From the NCBI GenBank assembly GCA_020849615.1, contig JADLFW010000047.1, positions 23,792 to 87,791 of the forward strand: DNA of 64,000 bases. Reading direction: 5' to 3'. Shown here piece after piece: positions 1-7,523 of this stretch. Below the pieces are notes generated by a model. It did no database searches. It saw nothing but the letters and a program-made list of their open reading frames with translations, and was not told the origin of the DNA. Origin of the DNA: Phycisphaerales bacterium (GTDB lineage: Bacteria > Planctomycetota > Phycisphaerae > Phycisphaerales > UBA1924). Position numbers and translations under genes: made by a program. Within the stretch, counting starts at the first letter, position 1. Each line of letters starts with the position of its first letter.

Positions 1-89
1 CACTCGTGTCGCTAAACCTCAGGGATAACAAACGCTCGGTAGTGCAACAGCGACAGCCTGACGGCACCTGGAAGATGATCCAGCAGTAA
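1..89 (+). CDS. C-terminal end of an unidentified protein, cut by the window edge
   Basis: An open frame enters from the left edge (first full codon at base 3) and stops with TAA at 87-89, giving 28 residues that end TWKMIQQ. It is too short to name. The composition looks protein-like (polar, no Pro/Arg runs of the kind seen in antisense frames), and the next real gene runs convergently on the other strand and stops 18 bases away. Codons such as CTA, GTA and CAA are less GC-biased than in the chromosomal genes further right, so it may belong to the same acquired segment. No function is proposed. Confidence 0.45.
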   Translation, partial: LVSLNLRDNKRSVVQQRQPDGTWKMIQQ

Positions 90-106
90 CCCGCTGCGCC
101 CCTTGA

Positions 107-367
107 CTACAGGTACCTCGCGTATTCGCGCTCCATCCGGACCCACGCCCGCGCCTTCCTCAGGATGTCCCGAATCTCCCGAAAGTGGGCCCGGACCTCG
201 GCGGTGTGGGCCCCGGTGCGGAGCGAGTTACGGGCGGAGCGTGCCTTGCCCGACGGCGTCCGAGGCCCGGTGGATTTCTCCCACGGCCTCGCGCGGAGCG
301 CGGAGGCCCGCAAGGACATCCGACCCCGGGATGACAGGCGGTAGCGGCGGCGGGGAGTATGGGGCAT
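107..367 (-). CDS. Small basic protein with the TGPRTPxGKARSxRN motif
   Basis: This is an 86-residue basic protein. Its middle carries STGPRTPSGKARSARNSL, a motif I recognise from short proteins common in planctomycete mobile elements and phage-like islands, usually written TGPRT-x-x-GKA-x-S-x-N. Its biochemical role is unknown to me. The C-terminus is charged and probably helical. The start at 367 has a GGAGG directly against the ATG and a further AGGA upstream; a shorter start at 319 is possible. It overlaps the end of the upstream 230-residue gene by about 140 bases in another frame, which is unusual. The motif supports this frame; the upstream gene may instead end in a non-conserved tail. 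Confidence 0.6.
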   Translation of the reverse strand: MPHTPRRRYRLSSRGRMSLRASALRARPWEKSTGPRTPSGKARSARNSLRTGAHTAEVRAHFREIRDILRKARAWVRMEREYARYL

Positions 368-920
368 CCTCCAATCCTACTTCGTTTTCCACTTTTGACG
401 AGGGCACAGATTCGGGACCGGACGCGGGCGGAATCGTGTTGTTCACGACCTGCTTGTCGGCGAAGTTGGCCTGCCCTGCCTTGATGAACTGGACCGGCCG
501 GGGTTCTCGCAGTTGTTGGAACGCAAGTGCATGCTTTCGAAACGAGGCGAGCCCGGCGTCGGACGCGGCGTACAGGCCCCGAAGGTGATCCGCCCGGGTT
601 ATCTTGGCGGTCTGGGTCGCCAACTGCCCGAGCCGCTTGTGCAACCACAACATCTGAACCGCCAACATCCGCTCAACGGGATTGCGAGGCTGCACCTCGG
701 CGAGGTAGTCATCGATGTAGTCGAGCGCGTCGTCGGCCCCCTGGTCCATCCCGACGGCCCGCAGTTGCTCGGTGTAGGGGAGGGCGTCGAGCAGCACCCC
801 GTGGTGTAGCCGGGTGAAGTCCGACGGTTGCTGCTTGGTTCGTACCCGCTTCACCGTGCCATCCTTGTCTACCTTGGTCATCACGATCAACTCGGCCTTT
901 TTGGGAGCATCGTCGCTCAT
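228..920 (-). CDS. Hypothetical element-encoded protein
   Basis: A 230-residue soluble protein with no family I can name. The middle third (about residues 75-145), with motifs such as RNPVERMLAVQMLWLHKR, looks like a conserved helical core. The last 60 residues are Pro/Gly-rich and probably disordered. A Shine-Dalgarno-like GGAGG lies seven bases before the ATG. Its start overlaps the stop of the preceding small gene by four bases (ATGA), so the two are translationally coupled in a minus-strand operon with the ATPase and recombinase genes. The role is probably element-specific (replication, packaging or regulation), but nothing in the sequence decides this. Confidence 0.6.
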   Translation of the reverse strand: MSDDAPKKAELIVMTKVDKDGTVKRVRTKQQPSDFTRLHHGVLLDALPYTEQLRAVGMDQGADDALDYIDDYLAEVQPRNPVERMLAVQMLWLHKRLGQLATQTAKITRADHLRGLYAASDAGLASFRKHALAFQQLREPRPVQFIKAGQANFADKQVVNNTIPPASGPESVPSSKVENEVGLEDAPYSPPPLPPVIPGSDVLAGLRAPREAVGEIHRASDAVGQGTLRP

Positions 921-1144
921 GGGTCGCCTCCGGGGTTGCGGTGGGTGAAGGAGTACATGCGCTGCACGACGGCGGCGGCGCGGGCCCGCCGAGCCGCGTT
1001 ACGGGCCCTACGACGGGCCAGGATGCGGCGGCGGTGTACGGCCCACTCCTCGGGCGTCATGTTGTCGCGCCGTCGGTTGGGGCGATAGGACGGGTCTGCG
1101 GGGTCCTTGCGCGTTCTGCGCGTTGTCGTCGCCTCGGGGTTCAC
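917..1144 (-). CDS. Small Arg-rich hypothetical protein
   Basis: A 75-residue, strongly basic protein ending in a normal stop that overlaps the next start by four bases. I chose the GTG at 1144 because a clear AGGAGG lies six bases upstream; an internal ATG at 1060 would give 47 residues (MTPEEWAVHRRRILARRR...). The internal part is Arg/Ala-rich and predicted helical, as in small nucleic-acid-binding proteins, but no domain is recognisable. It sits 10 bases after the RepA-like ATPase gene in the same operon. Confidence 0.5.
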   Translation of the reverse strand: MNPEATTTRRTRKDPADPSYRPNRRRDNMTPEEWAVHRRRILARRRARNAARRARAAAVVQRMYSFTHRNPGGDP

Positions 1145-1154
1145 GAGGTTCCTC

Positions 1155-2390
1155 CTACACGGGTAGCCCGTCGATGTCGTCAACCTCACTATCCCCGCTA
1201 TCCCCCTCACCCTCCGGGCCTGTAGGGGATAGCGAGGATTGCGGGGATTGCCCGCTCTGCCCGGGCAGGCTGTACCACCACTGGCCGTCCCCGCCGAGCC
1301 CACCTTTGCGCCACGGCTTGAGCCCAAGAGCGTTCCGCGCGTTGGTGAGCCGACGGGTGCCGATACCGACCTGACGGGCCTCCGAGTTGATCGTGGCGCA
1401 CCGGACCGAGCCGAGGGCGAGGCGCTCGCGCAGCCACTCCACGGCGTCAATGCCGTCGGACGCATCCTCCGCCTTCTCGGTGAGCTTGGCGAGGAGTTCG
1501 TCGGCGGTGATATCGAACGTGTCACGGCTCCAAGCCACGCGGCCCGGCTTGCCGATGATGGAAAAGGACATCGCGCTCGGCCGCTCGCCGAGGTTGAACT
1601 TGATCGGGGCCAAGATGCGCGCGTCCTTATCCTCCGGATCGGGCGCGACCAACCACGCGGCGCGGGCGGCGGCGGGGAACGCCAGACTTCCCGTGGTCCT
1701 GTAGACCGCGTTGCCCCCCGCGTTCTTGTTGAGGTGGGTTACGCCGATGACGGCGGCGTGATGCCGCTCGGCGAGGGCGGCGAGGGGAGCAAGCATCGCG
1801 CGGATGTCGGCGTTCTTGTGGCTGTCCACGTCGCCGAGAAGCGCGCTGATCGGGTCGAGGAAGATGGCCCGCACGCCGGGATTCGCCAGCAACAGTGCCT
1901 CCAACCGAGGCAGGTCCTCGACGATGGAGAATGTCGCTTCACCGTCCATAGCGGTGCGCTGCACACCCGTGATGGCGTGAACGCGCGAGGGGTCGGCCCC
2001 GGCGGCGTCGAGCCGTGGCCGGATCGTGTCGGCGAGCCCGTCTTCGACGTTGACAACGACGACCTCGCCGGCAACGTTCTCGGCTCCGTCGGGCCACGGC
2101 TCCCCGCGCGTGATCCGTGCGGCCATGTCCATCGTGATGAACGATTTTCCTAAGCCCGGATCACCAGCAATGAGCGTGAGTTTTCCAAGCGGGACACGGC
2201 CCGGCCACAGCCACATAAGCACCTCCGGCTCGACATCGGACATCCTGACGGTGATGAGCCCGGCCTGCCTTACGGTGGTACCGTCCCTGCCGGGTGACGG
2301 GAACGACGCGGTCGAATGCGGCGCGGGGGGGCCCGACGATGCGATGATCCTCGCCTCGCGCTCGGCATCGGTGGGACGGGGCTTAATCAT
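1155..2390 (-). CDS. RepA-like AAA ATPase (AAA_25 / RecA-fold helicase type)
   Basis: A 411-residue P-loop ATPase of the RepA/AAA_25 group found in plasmids, prophages and integrative elements, where such proteins act in replication initiation or DNA handling. The Walker A motif GDPGLGKS lies at about residues 76-83, the Walker B strand AIFLDPISALL near the middle, and a conserved IGVTHLNKN follows as in RecA-fold hexameric helicases. The C-terminal 100 residues (WLRERLALGSVRC...) resemble a winged-helix or linker region and end in an acidic, Ser/Gly-rich tail. The start at 2390 overlaps the stop of the upstream gene (ATGA). A longer frame runs upstream, but it is the antisense-like shadow of that neighbour. 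It strengthens the case that 0.1-5.6 kb is an integrated element. Confidence 0.85.
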   Translation of the reverse strand: MIKPRPTDAEREARIIASSGPPAPHSTASFPSPGRDGTTVRQAGLITVRMSDVEPEVLMWLWPGRVPLGKLTLIAGDPGLGKSFITMDMAARITRGEPWPDGAENVAGEVVVVNVEDGLADTIRPRLDAAGADPSRVHAITGVQRTAMDGEATFSIVEDLPRLEALLLANPGVRAIFLDPISALLGDVDSHKNADIRAMLAPLAALAERHHAAVIGVTHLNKNAGGNAVYRTTGSLAFPAAARAAWLVAPDPEDKDARILAPIKFNLGERPSAMSFSIIGKPGRVAWSRDTFDITADELLAKLTEKAEDASDGIDAVEWLRERLALGSVRCATINSEARQVGIGTRRLTNARNALGLKPWRKGGLGGDGQWWYSLPGQSGQSPQSSLSPTGPEGEGDSGDSEVDDIDGLPV

Positions 2391-2833
2391 CGCGCCACCC
2401 CCCGCTCGGCCCCGAGCAAGGTGAGGAAGCCGATCAGGCCCGAGCAGACGATACGGACATCCGCCCCGCGTCTGATCTGGTCGGCGGCATCGACGAGCCG
2501 CTCGGGCACCCACTCCGGTGCGGATGCGATGGCGTACGCCACCAGGCGCGACAGCGCCCACTCCGAATCGGTGGCCCGCAACCAGGACATCGCCTCCGCC
2601 CACGACAGGCTCGTGGGCGTGCCCACGGCGAGCGCGGCCGACTCCTCGGCGGTCAACTCCTCCCCGGTGATGATCTTCGCGGCGAGCCATTGGGCGAACG
2701 GGTGGCGGAACACGCGGGGCGTCAGGTTCAGGTCCGCGAAACGCTCGCGGGCCTCGTGGAAGTCGCCGAGGGCGGTGAGGGCGAAGACCTCGATATCTGC
2801 CGTCGGCGCAGAGCGAAATGGATACGATGGCAT
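2387..2833 (-). CDS. Hypothetical protein upstream of the RepA-like ATPase
   Basis: A 148-residue protein, mostly helical, with no signal peptide or recognisable domain. Its composition is that of a real soluble protein (Leu/Ala/Glu-rich, with Trp-containing motifs such as SWAEAMSWLRA). A GGAG sits eight bases before the ATG. Its last four bases overlap the start of the ATPase gene, so it is almost certainly co-translated with it and may be an accessory or loading partner; that role is inference only. Confidence 0.65.
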   Translation of the reverse strand: MPSYPFRSAPTADIEVFALTALGDFHEARERFADLNLTPRVFRHPFAQWLAAKIITGEELTAEESAALAVGTPTSLSWAEAMSWLRATDSEWALSRLVAYAIASAPEWVPERLVDAADQIRRGADVRIVCSGLIGFLTLLGAERGVAR

Positions 2834-2893
2834 GCAATGACTCCGTGCCCGTCGCGCGGTCGGAAGCCAAACACGGCGGGCGCTTTTCTTGGT

Positions 2894-3199
2894 TCAGATC
2901 CCGATGGCGTCGAGCTGGGCGTCGATGGCGGCCTGCCGCTTCCCGGCCGATGTCGGCGGCGGCAAGGTGTCACTATTGAGCGCGGCGATGAACTCGGAGA
3001 CGGCTGCGGCGGTGGTTGTCCAGCGCCCGCCCACGCGCCAGCACTTGAGGCGAACACCCTTGACGCCGGACGTGCGCCATCGGTGGGCGGTGGATGCGGC
3101 GACGCGGGCACCGGGGCGGCTCGACTGGAGCCGCTCGCGGATCGCGGGCAACAAGGGGAGGAACGGTTCGGGTTGAAACGACGGGGTATTGATGCTCAT
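2894..3199 (-). CDS. DUF1580 family protein (small HTH-like)
   Basis: A 101-residue protein matching what I know of DUF1580, a small planctomycete family. A first part with LPAIRERLQSSRPGARV is followed by STAHRWRTSGVKGVRL, CWRVGGRWTTT and AVSEFIAAL, which together read as a MerR/excisionase-like winged helix (tryptophan-arginine recognition helix, then a GG wing). In an element with a tyrosine recombinase two genes away, an excisionase-like or regulatory role is plausible, but the family has no established function that I can cite. Confidence 0.75.
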   Translation of the reverse strand: MSINTPSFQPEPFLPLLPAIRERLQSSRPGARVAASTAHRWRTSGVKGVRLKCWRVGGRWTTTAAAVSEFIAALNSDTLPPPTSAGKRQAAIDAQLDAIGI

Positions 3200-3311
3200 A
3201 CCCCTGTCCGCACCACTCAGCGCTTTTCAGATATGGGCTGCTGCCGAACGCTACGGACTGCTAGCTGGGGCCTCATTTCAGGCCTGTTTTCCTCAGCTTC
3301 CTTTTCGAGAT

Positions 3312-4283
3312 TCACTCGGCGTTTTCACGAAAACGCCGATCAACCGCCGAGTTGCCATCCTCGCTGGGGAGATGCCTCTCCCAACCTTCCGGACCCTGAT
3401 CCAGATGGACCGACCGAACCGCCCGCAATGTTTTAGGCTCGCGGGCATCCTGGAAAACCGAGTCGAGTCCTTGCTCGACCAGCTTGGCGTCCGCGCGGTA
3501 CAGAATGCTCATGTACGTTTGCAGTGTCTTGTCATAGGCGGCGGCGGCGGCGGAACAGTTGCCACCGTGCGCGTAGTACAAATCGACGACGCGCTTTTGC
3601 TTCTTGGTGAGGGGCTTTGGGCGATAGGGTCCTCGCTTTCGGCCTTTCCTCTTCGGTGCCTTAATGGTAACGCTGTTGTGAATGGCCTCGTATTCCTGCG
3701 CCAGCCAGACGTTGAGCGCCGGGATGTCGAGGTGTGGAACCGTCTTCCAGTATCGAGACAGCGGGCCCTCCCACTCCTCGACGATGATCGACCGAGATTC
3801 GCGGACGAACGCGCGAACGTCGATCGCTGACGGGGTATCTTCCAACACGGAGGTGCCCGGCTTCATGACTTGGCCGAGCAGTCGCTCTTGAACGAGGATC
3901 ATCAACCGCCCGGACGGGCTGTAGATGTCCCACACGCAATCAAACAGTGCCTCAACGCCGGTGCGCATCGTCACGTTGCCGAGCCGGATCACGGGCCCGT
4001 TGATACCCCGCGCGCGGCGGGCCAACGGGGCAATGCGGTTGATCTGCGGGAACATCACCGCGAATCGCGTGCAGACATCTTGGTACCGCCCGATCATCTC
4101 GCTTGGGAGCCCGCCCCGCTTGATGTTGCCGCGCGCGTACTCCTGAATCCAGTACACCGCACCGCGCAACTCGTGCAAGTCCCGATAAGCGGCTTGGTAG
4201 TCCTCAATGCTGGCAAATGTCCTTGCCCTCGCCTCCGTGATCGCCTGCGTAATCGCGGCGCTGTCCCATCGGTCGGCTTCCAT
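3312..4283 (-). CDS. Hypothetical element protein with possible sigma-like HTH
   Basis: About 323 residues, unrecognised overall. The first 200 residues are helical with many Trp/Tyr/Arg. Around residues 215-235 there is a Lys/Arg-rich linker (KAPKRKGRKRGPYRPKP), followed by LTKKQKRVVDLYYAHGGN, which resembles the start of a sigma-region-4-type helix-turn-helix, then a helical tail. It may be a DNA-binding regulator of the element. I prefer the ATG at 4283 with GGGG about eight bases upstream; a GTG at 4292 adds three residues. A gap of about 115 bases separates it from the recombinase gene, which reads in the same direction. Confidence 0.6.
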   Translation of the reverse strand: MEADRWDSAAITQAITEARARTFASIEDYQAAYRDLHELRGAVYWIQEYARGNIKRGGLPSEMIGRYQDVCTRFAVMFPQINRIAPLARRARGINGPVIRLGNVTMRTGVEALFDCVWDIYSPSGRLMILVQERLLGQVMKPGTSVLEDTPSAIDVRAFVRESRSIIVEEWEGPLSRYWKTVPHLDIPALNVWLAQEYEAIHNSVTIKAPKRKGRKRGPYRPKPLTKKQKRVVDLYYAHGGNCSAAAAAYDKTLQTYMSILYRADAKLVEQGLDSVFQDAREPKTLRAVRSVHLDQGPEGWERHLPSEDGNSAVDRRFRENAE

Positions 4284-4399
4284 CGGTGGCACCCCAAAAA
4301 GGACCAGAGGGAGCGCAACGGCGCGGGGTGTTGTGCGCCGTCACTCTCCCTCTGTTTACCCGCGATGATCTGTCGCGGGCCCTCGATTCAATGTAGGCG

Positions 4400-5563
4400 T
4401 CAACCGACCTCGGCGGCGATCCGGACCACGGTCCCCAGGTCCTTTTCGGCGTAGATTTCCGTCGTGTTGAGAGCGGAATGCCCGAGCATGGCGCTCGCCA
4501 CTTCGAGCCCGTAGCGCTTCCTCAAGTCTGTCGCGGCGGCGTGCCGCAGTTGATTCGGCTTCCACACCGGCAACTCCGCCTTGAGGCAGGCGTTCTTGAT
4601 GGCCTGCCTGTACGTCTGCGCGTCGTATCCCTCGCGGCAGCCGGTCCACTCCCGCCCGACCTCCGCCACGGCCTCGACGGGCGAGAAGAGGGGCTTGCTC
4701 AACTCGCGCCGGAGGTACGGGCGGAGGATGTCCTGCGCCCGGGGCCCGATGGCGATGACGCGGGCCTGCCCCCGGTGGGCGTTCTTGTGGTGGACGGGCT
4801 TGTAGAGCCACACCCGCCCGCTCATGTCGATCTGCCCGCCCGTCATCGTGCAAACCTCGCTCGGCCGCATGCCCGTGAGCCGCTGCACCCGAACCATGTC
4901 CGCGATGACCGACGACAGACGGGGCAGGGTGGCAGCGACCAGGGCGTCGGCGACGGGCCCGACGGGCTCGCGGTCCTCCGCCCCGCCCTCGCCCCGGCGG
5001 AGCGCATCCACGGTTTTGAGCCGCGCCCATACCTCCGCCGGGATCAACTCCTCGGCCGCACCCCACTTGAACACGAGCCGGATGGCATTGGTGTACTTGT
5101 TCGCGGTGACGCGCGACATCTGCGGCCGGGCTTTGTCGATTCCCTTCGCCCCGGCAGTCTGCACCACAACAGCCGAGCAGCCGGTCTTGAGCATCTCGGC
5201 GCGGACGGCCTTGAGCCCGAGGGGCCCAAACTTAGCGGCCTCTGTATGCCCGTATAGACGCCGCAGGGGGCGGCAGGCGGCCTTGTACATGTTGCGGACT
5301 CCGACGCTGGTCGTCCGGGCCTCCACGTACTTCCAATGCCTCAGGATCAACTCGCCGACCGTGAGCGGCCCGGCCTGCGGGTCGGGAGGCAACTGCCGGT
5401 TGTTGGCGATGAACTCGCCAACGAGGCGGCGGTACTCGGCTCGGCTGGCGGCGCTGCCGTGCTTGCCGAGGTAGTGGTCCTTGCCCGCGAGGGTGACAAT
5501 GCCCTGCCCGCTGGCCCGGTGGTGGCGGTAGCTGGGGACGCGGTTCGATTCCTTGGCGCTCAT
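4400..5563 (-). CDS. Tyrosine recombinase / phage-type integrase
   Basis: A 387-residue site-specific recombinase. An N-terminal basic arm-type region (about 1-60) and a SAM-like core-binding domain (about 65-175) precede the catalytic domain. Visible active-site residues are Arg233 in GMRPSE, Arg340 in NQLRH, His362 in LGHS and the nucleophile Tyr371 in EIYAEKD. The first His of the HxxR box is Asn337 here, a variation I believe occurs in planctomycete integrases. The start at 5563 has GAGGG about eight bases upstream; the much longer open frame further upstream is not protein-like. It is the rightmost minus-strand gene of the run beginning near base 107 and probably mobilised it. No matching attachment repeats were found inside the window. 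Confidence 0.9.
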   Translation of the reverse strand: MSAKESNRVPSYRHHRASGQGIVTLAGKDHYLGKHGSAASRAEYRRLVGEFIANNRQLPPDPQAGPLTVGELILRHWKYVEARTTSVGVRNMYKAACRPLRRLYGHTEAAKFGPLGLKAVRAEMLKTGCSAVVVQTAGAKGIDKARPQMSRVTANKYTNAIRLVFKWGAAEELIPAEVWARLKTVDALRRGEGGAEDREPVGPVADALVAATLPRLSSVIADMVRVQRLTGMRPSEVCTMTGGQIDMSGRVWLYKPVHHKNAHRGQARVIAIGPRAQDILRPYLRRELSKPLFSPVEAVAEVGREWTGCREGYDAQTYRQAIKNACLKAELPVWKPNQLRHAAATDLRKRYGLEVASAMLGHSALNTTEIYAEKDLGTVVRIAAEVG

Positions 5564-5614
5564 GTTCAGGCCCTCACGAGTGACGCGCGGCGAGGGCGGA
5601 GGAGGAGCCATTTT

Positions 5615-5627
5615 CGGTACACTACCG
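5615..5627. promoter_or_regulatory. Palindrome upstream of the recombinase gene
   Basis: CGGTA-CAC-TACCG, with flanking TTTT/GAAA continuing the symmetry apart from one bulge. It lies about 50 bases upstream of the chosen recombinase start and could be an operator or a small hairpin in its leader. Only the symmetry is seen; the role is inferred. Confidence 0.3.
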
Positions 5628-5808
5628 GAAACGCTCTGCTCGCCCGTGTTGTGAAAATCGCCGGCAATCACTGCTGAAGACACGCTATCGCGCGCGCGCG
5701 GGCCGTCAACTGTGTGTTCCTCTTCAAGAAGCAGGATTGAGCGGCTGGGCGAATCAGGAAGGCCACCCTGATCGCGATGCTCGATTTGCAACTGCGCTTC
5801 GGCGCGGT

Positions 5809-5888
5809 CTAGAACTACGGCTGCGCCCTGTTCGGGCGGCGCTGTTGGTGGCGATGGCCCGCGCGGGGGCGAAGACAAGGAGCGGAAC
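5809..5888 (+). promoter_or_regulatory. 80-nt leader, copy 1 (upstream of first FG-GAP gene)
   Basis: It begins with ctagaactacggctgcgc (5809-5826), has a 25-base middle containing a CGCCC/GGGCG hairpin (5824-5838), and ends in a block starting at 5852 that runs through the ATG. The same two outer blocks recur unchanged, at the same distance from the start codon, before the second FG-GAP gene, while the middle differs. It contains the ribosome binding site AGGAG seven bases before the ATG. It may be a promoter/leader that was copied with the gene, or a structured 5' region. Confidence 0.5.
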
Positions 5889-7349
5889 ATGGCCCGGCCA
5901 ACGCGGTTTGTTCGGCGGATGCGGCATGTGCTGATGGTGCTGGGGTCGGGGATGGGGGTGGCGGGGTTTCCGGGGCTACCGGGGATGGCGGGTGTGGCGG
6001 GGGTTGGGGTGGCGCGGGGGCAGTGCGACCCGGTGCAGTCGGCGAAGCTGGTGGGATCGGACACAGGAGGGGATGACCGGTTCGGGACGCAGGTGGCGAT
6101 CCACGGAGATATCGCCGTGATCGGGGCGCCGTGGGACAAGTTTGACGGGGTCGAGATGGGCAGCGCGTACGTGTTCGTGCGCGGCCCGGGAGGGTGGGTG
6201 CAGGAGGCCAAGCTGGTGTCGCCCGATCCCCAGCCCTACGAGTGGTTCGGGCGGTCGGTGGCGGTGTACGGCGACACGGCCGCGGTGGGCGCGACGAAGC
6301 ACGACCTTGCGGAGGATGCCGAGGCGGGGTGTGTGTACGTGTTCGTGAGGTCCGGGGGTGTGTGGGCGCACCGGGCCACGCTGATCGGAGGGGATGAGGA
6401 CTGCGCTTATCTAGGCATCTCGGTGGCGATGTCCGGGGGAACGATCGTGGCGGGCGCGCAGATGAGCGACCCCGGCAACGAGGGCGCGGCGTACATCTTC
6501 GAGGGCGCGGATGATGCGTGGACGCTCCGGGCCAAGCTGCAGGACACCAGCGGCGAAGAGCTGCTGTGGTTCGGAGGCGCGGTGGCGACGGATGGCGACA
6601 CGGTGGTCATCGGGAGCACGCGTCGTGAGATCGGCGGCATCGCGACGGGCGCGGCGTACATCTACGGCCGCGTCGCGGGTGGCTGGGCGCTGCGGCAGAC
6701 GGTGTGGGCGCCGGATGGCGCCTCGATGGATGAGTTCGGGTGCGGCGTCGCGGTGAGCGGGGACACGGTGATCGTCGGGGCCCGGTATGACGACAACGAG
6801 CGTGGGACGGACGCGGGATCGGTGTATGTCTTTCGCGGCGCGGGGGGGACCTGGGGGCTAGAGGCCAAGCTCCTCGATGACGAGTCGTCGAACGCGCACT
6901 TCGGGACCTCGGTGGCGGTCGAGGGTGACATCGCGATCGTCGGGTCCCCGTGGAAGAGCAAGGGTGGCACGCTGAAGACGGGCGCGTTGCGGGTCTTCAC
7001 GAGGACCGGGGCGGCGTGGCCGATCGGCCCGCGCGTGTACGCGACGGATGCGGCGACGACGGATGAGTTCGGCTGCTCGGCGGCGATGTCGGGCGGGGTC
7101 GCGGTCGTCGGGGCGTGGTACGACTCGCACCCGCCATACTCGGGGGATGCGGGCTCGGCGTACGTGTTCGACATGAACTGCGACTGCGTGGCCGACCTGA
7201 CGGGGGATGGGCTGGTGGACTTCAGCGACTACCTGGAGTTCCTGAACCTGTACGAGGCGGGGGACCTGAGCGTGGACTTCAACGGGGATGGGATCGTGGA
7301 CTTCGCGGATTACCTGGAGTTTCTCAACTTCTACGACGCGGGGTGCTGA
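5889..7349 (+). CDS. Secreted FG-GAP repeat protein with dockerin-like C-terminus
   Basis: A 486-residue exported protein. A Sec-type signal with a long hydrophobic stretch covers about residues 12-42. Then come about seven repeats built around FG-x-x-VA-x-x-GD and IVGA/VIGA (for example WFGRSVAVYGDTAAVGA), i.e. FG-GAP/integrin-type beta-propeller blades, each followed by SAYVF. The last 50 residues hold two EF-hand-like calcium loops (DLTGDGLVDFSDYLEF and DFNGDGIVDFADYLEF) ending in Gly-Cys, as in planctomycete dockerin-like cell-surface modules. The likely role is extracellular or surface binding, with calcium at the C-terminus. It is a tandem paralogue of the next gene. Confidence 0.85.
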   Translation: MARPTRFVRRMRHVLMVLGSGMGVAGFPGLPGMAGVAGVGVARGQCDPVQSAKLVGSDTGGDDRFGTQVAIHGDIAVIGAPWDKFDGVEMGSAYVFVRGPGGWVQEAKLVSPDPQPYEWFGRSVAVYGDTAAVGATKHDLAEDAEAGCVYVFVRSGGVWAHRATLIGGDEDCAYLGISVAMSGGTIVAGAQMSDPGNEGAAYIFEGADDAWTLRAKLQDTSGEELLWFGGAVATDGDTVVIGSTRREIGGIATGAAYIYGRVAGGWALRQTVWAPDGASMDEFGCGVAVSGDTVIVGARYDDNERGTDAGSVYVFRGAGGTWGLEAKLLDDESSNAHFGTSVAVEGDIAIVGSPWKSKGGTLKTGALRVFTRTGAAWPIGPRVYATDAATTDEFGCSAAMSGGVAVVGAWYDSHPPYSGDAGSAYVFDMNCDCVADLTGDGLVDFSDYLEFLNLYEAGDLSVDFNGDGIVDFADYLEFLNFYDAGC

Positions 7350-7443
7350 GCACGTCCCGCCCCCGGGGACGCGAGAGCAACGGGCGGCGGCGGGAAACCG
7401 CCCTGATCGGCCCGCGCCGGGTACATCGGCGGGCGGGGGCGGG

Positions 7444-7523
7444 CTAGAACTACGGCTGCGCTCCGCCCGGGTTGCCGGGTTGGCGCCGATGGCCCGCGCG
7501 GGGGCGAAGACAAGGAGCGGAAC
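7444..7523 (+). promoter_or_regulatory. 80-nt leader, copy 2 (upstream of second FG-GAP gene)
   Basis: The same 18-base opening block occurs at 7444-7461 and the same 50-base closing block at 7487-7536, with the start codon again exactly 80 bases after the block begins. The 25-base middle differs from copy 1, yet it again can form a GC stem (CCCGG-GTTG-CCGGG, 7466-7479). Retained length and stem with changed sequence hint at structural constraint. Confidence 0.5.

Larger units (their letters stand above)
5564..5888. other. Gene-free junction between the integrated element and FG-GAP genes
   Basis: This is the divergent gap between the recombinase gene (minus) and the first FG-GAP gene (plus). 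It holds a 13-bp palindrome near 5615 on the recombinase side, an alternating CG run near 5687-5700 that could favour unusual DNA structure, and the 80-nt leader of the FG-GAP gene at the right end. No tRNA or other obvious attachment gene is present, so the exact right border of the element cannot be placed from sequence alone. Confidence 0.5.

Noticed and set aside
5687..5700. Alternating CG run as a functional Z-DNA or recombination site
   Set aside because: Short and expected occasionally in such GC-rich DNA; nothing nearby supports a role.
80..5900. Attachment-site direct repeats of the integrated element
   Set aside because: Only an 8-9 base match (gctgcgccc near 94 and near 5821) was seen between the two edges, too short to call in GC-rich DNA, and the left border may lie outside.
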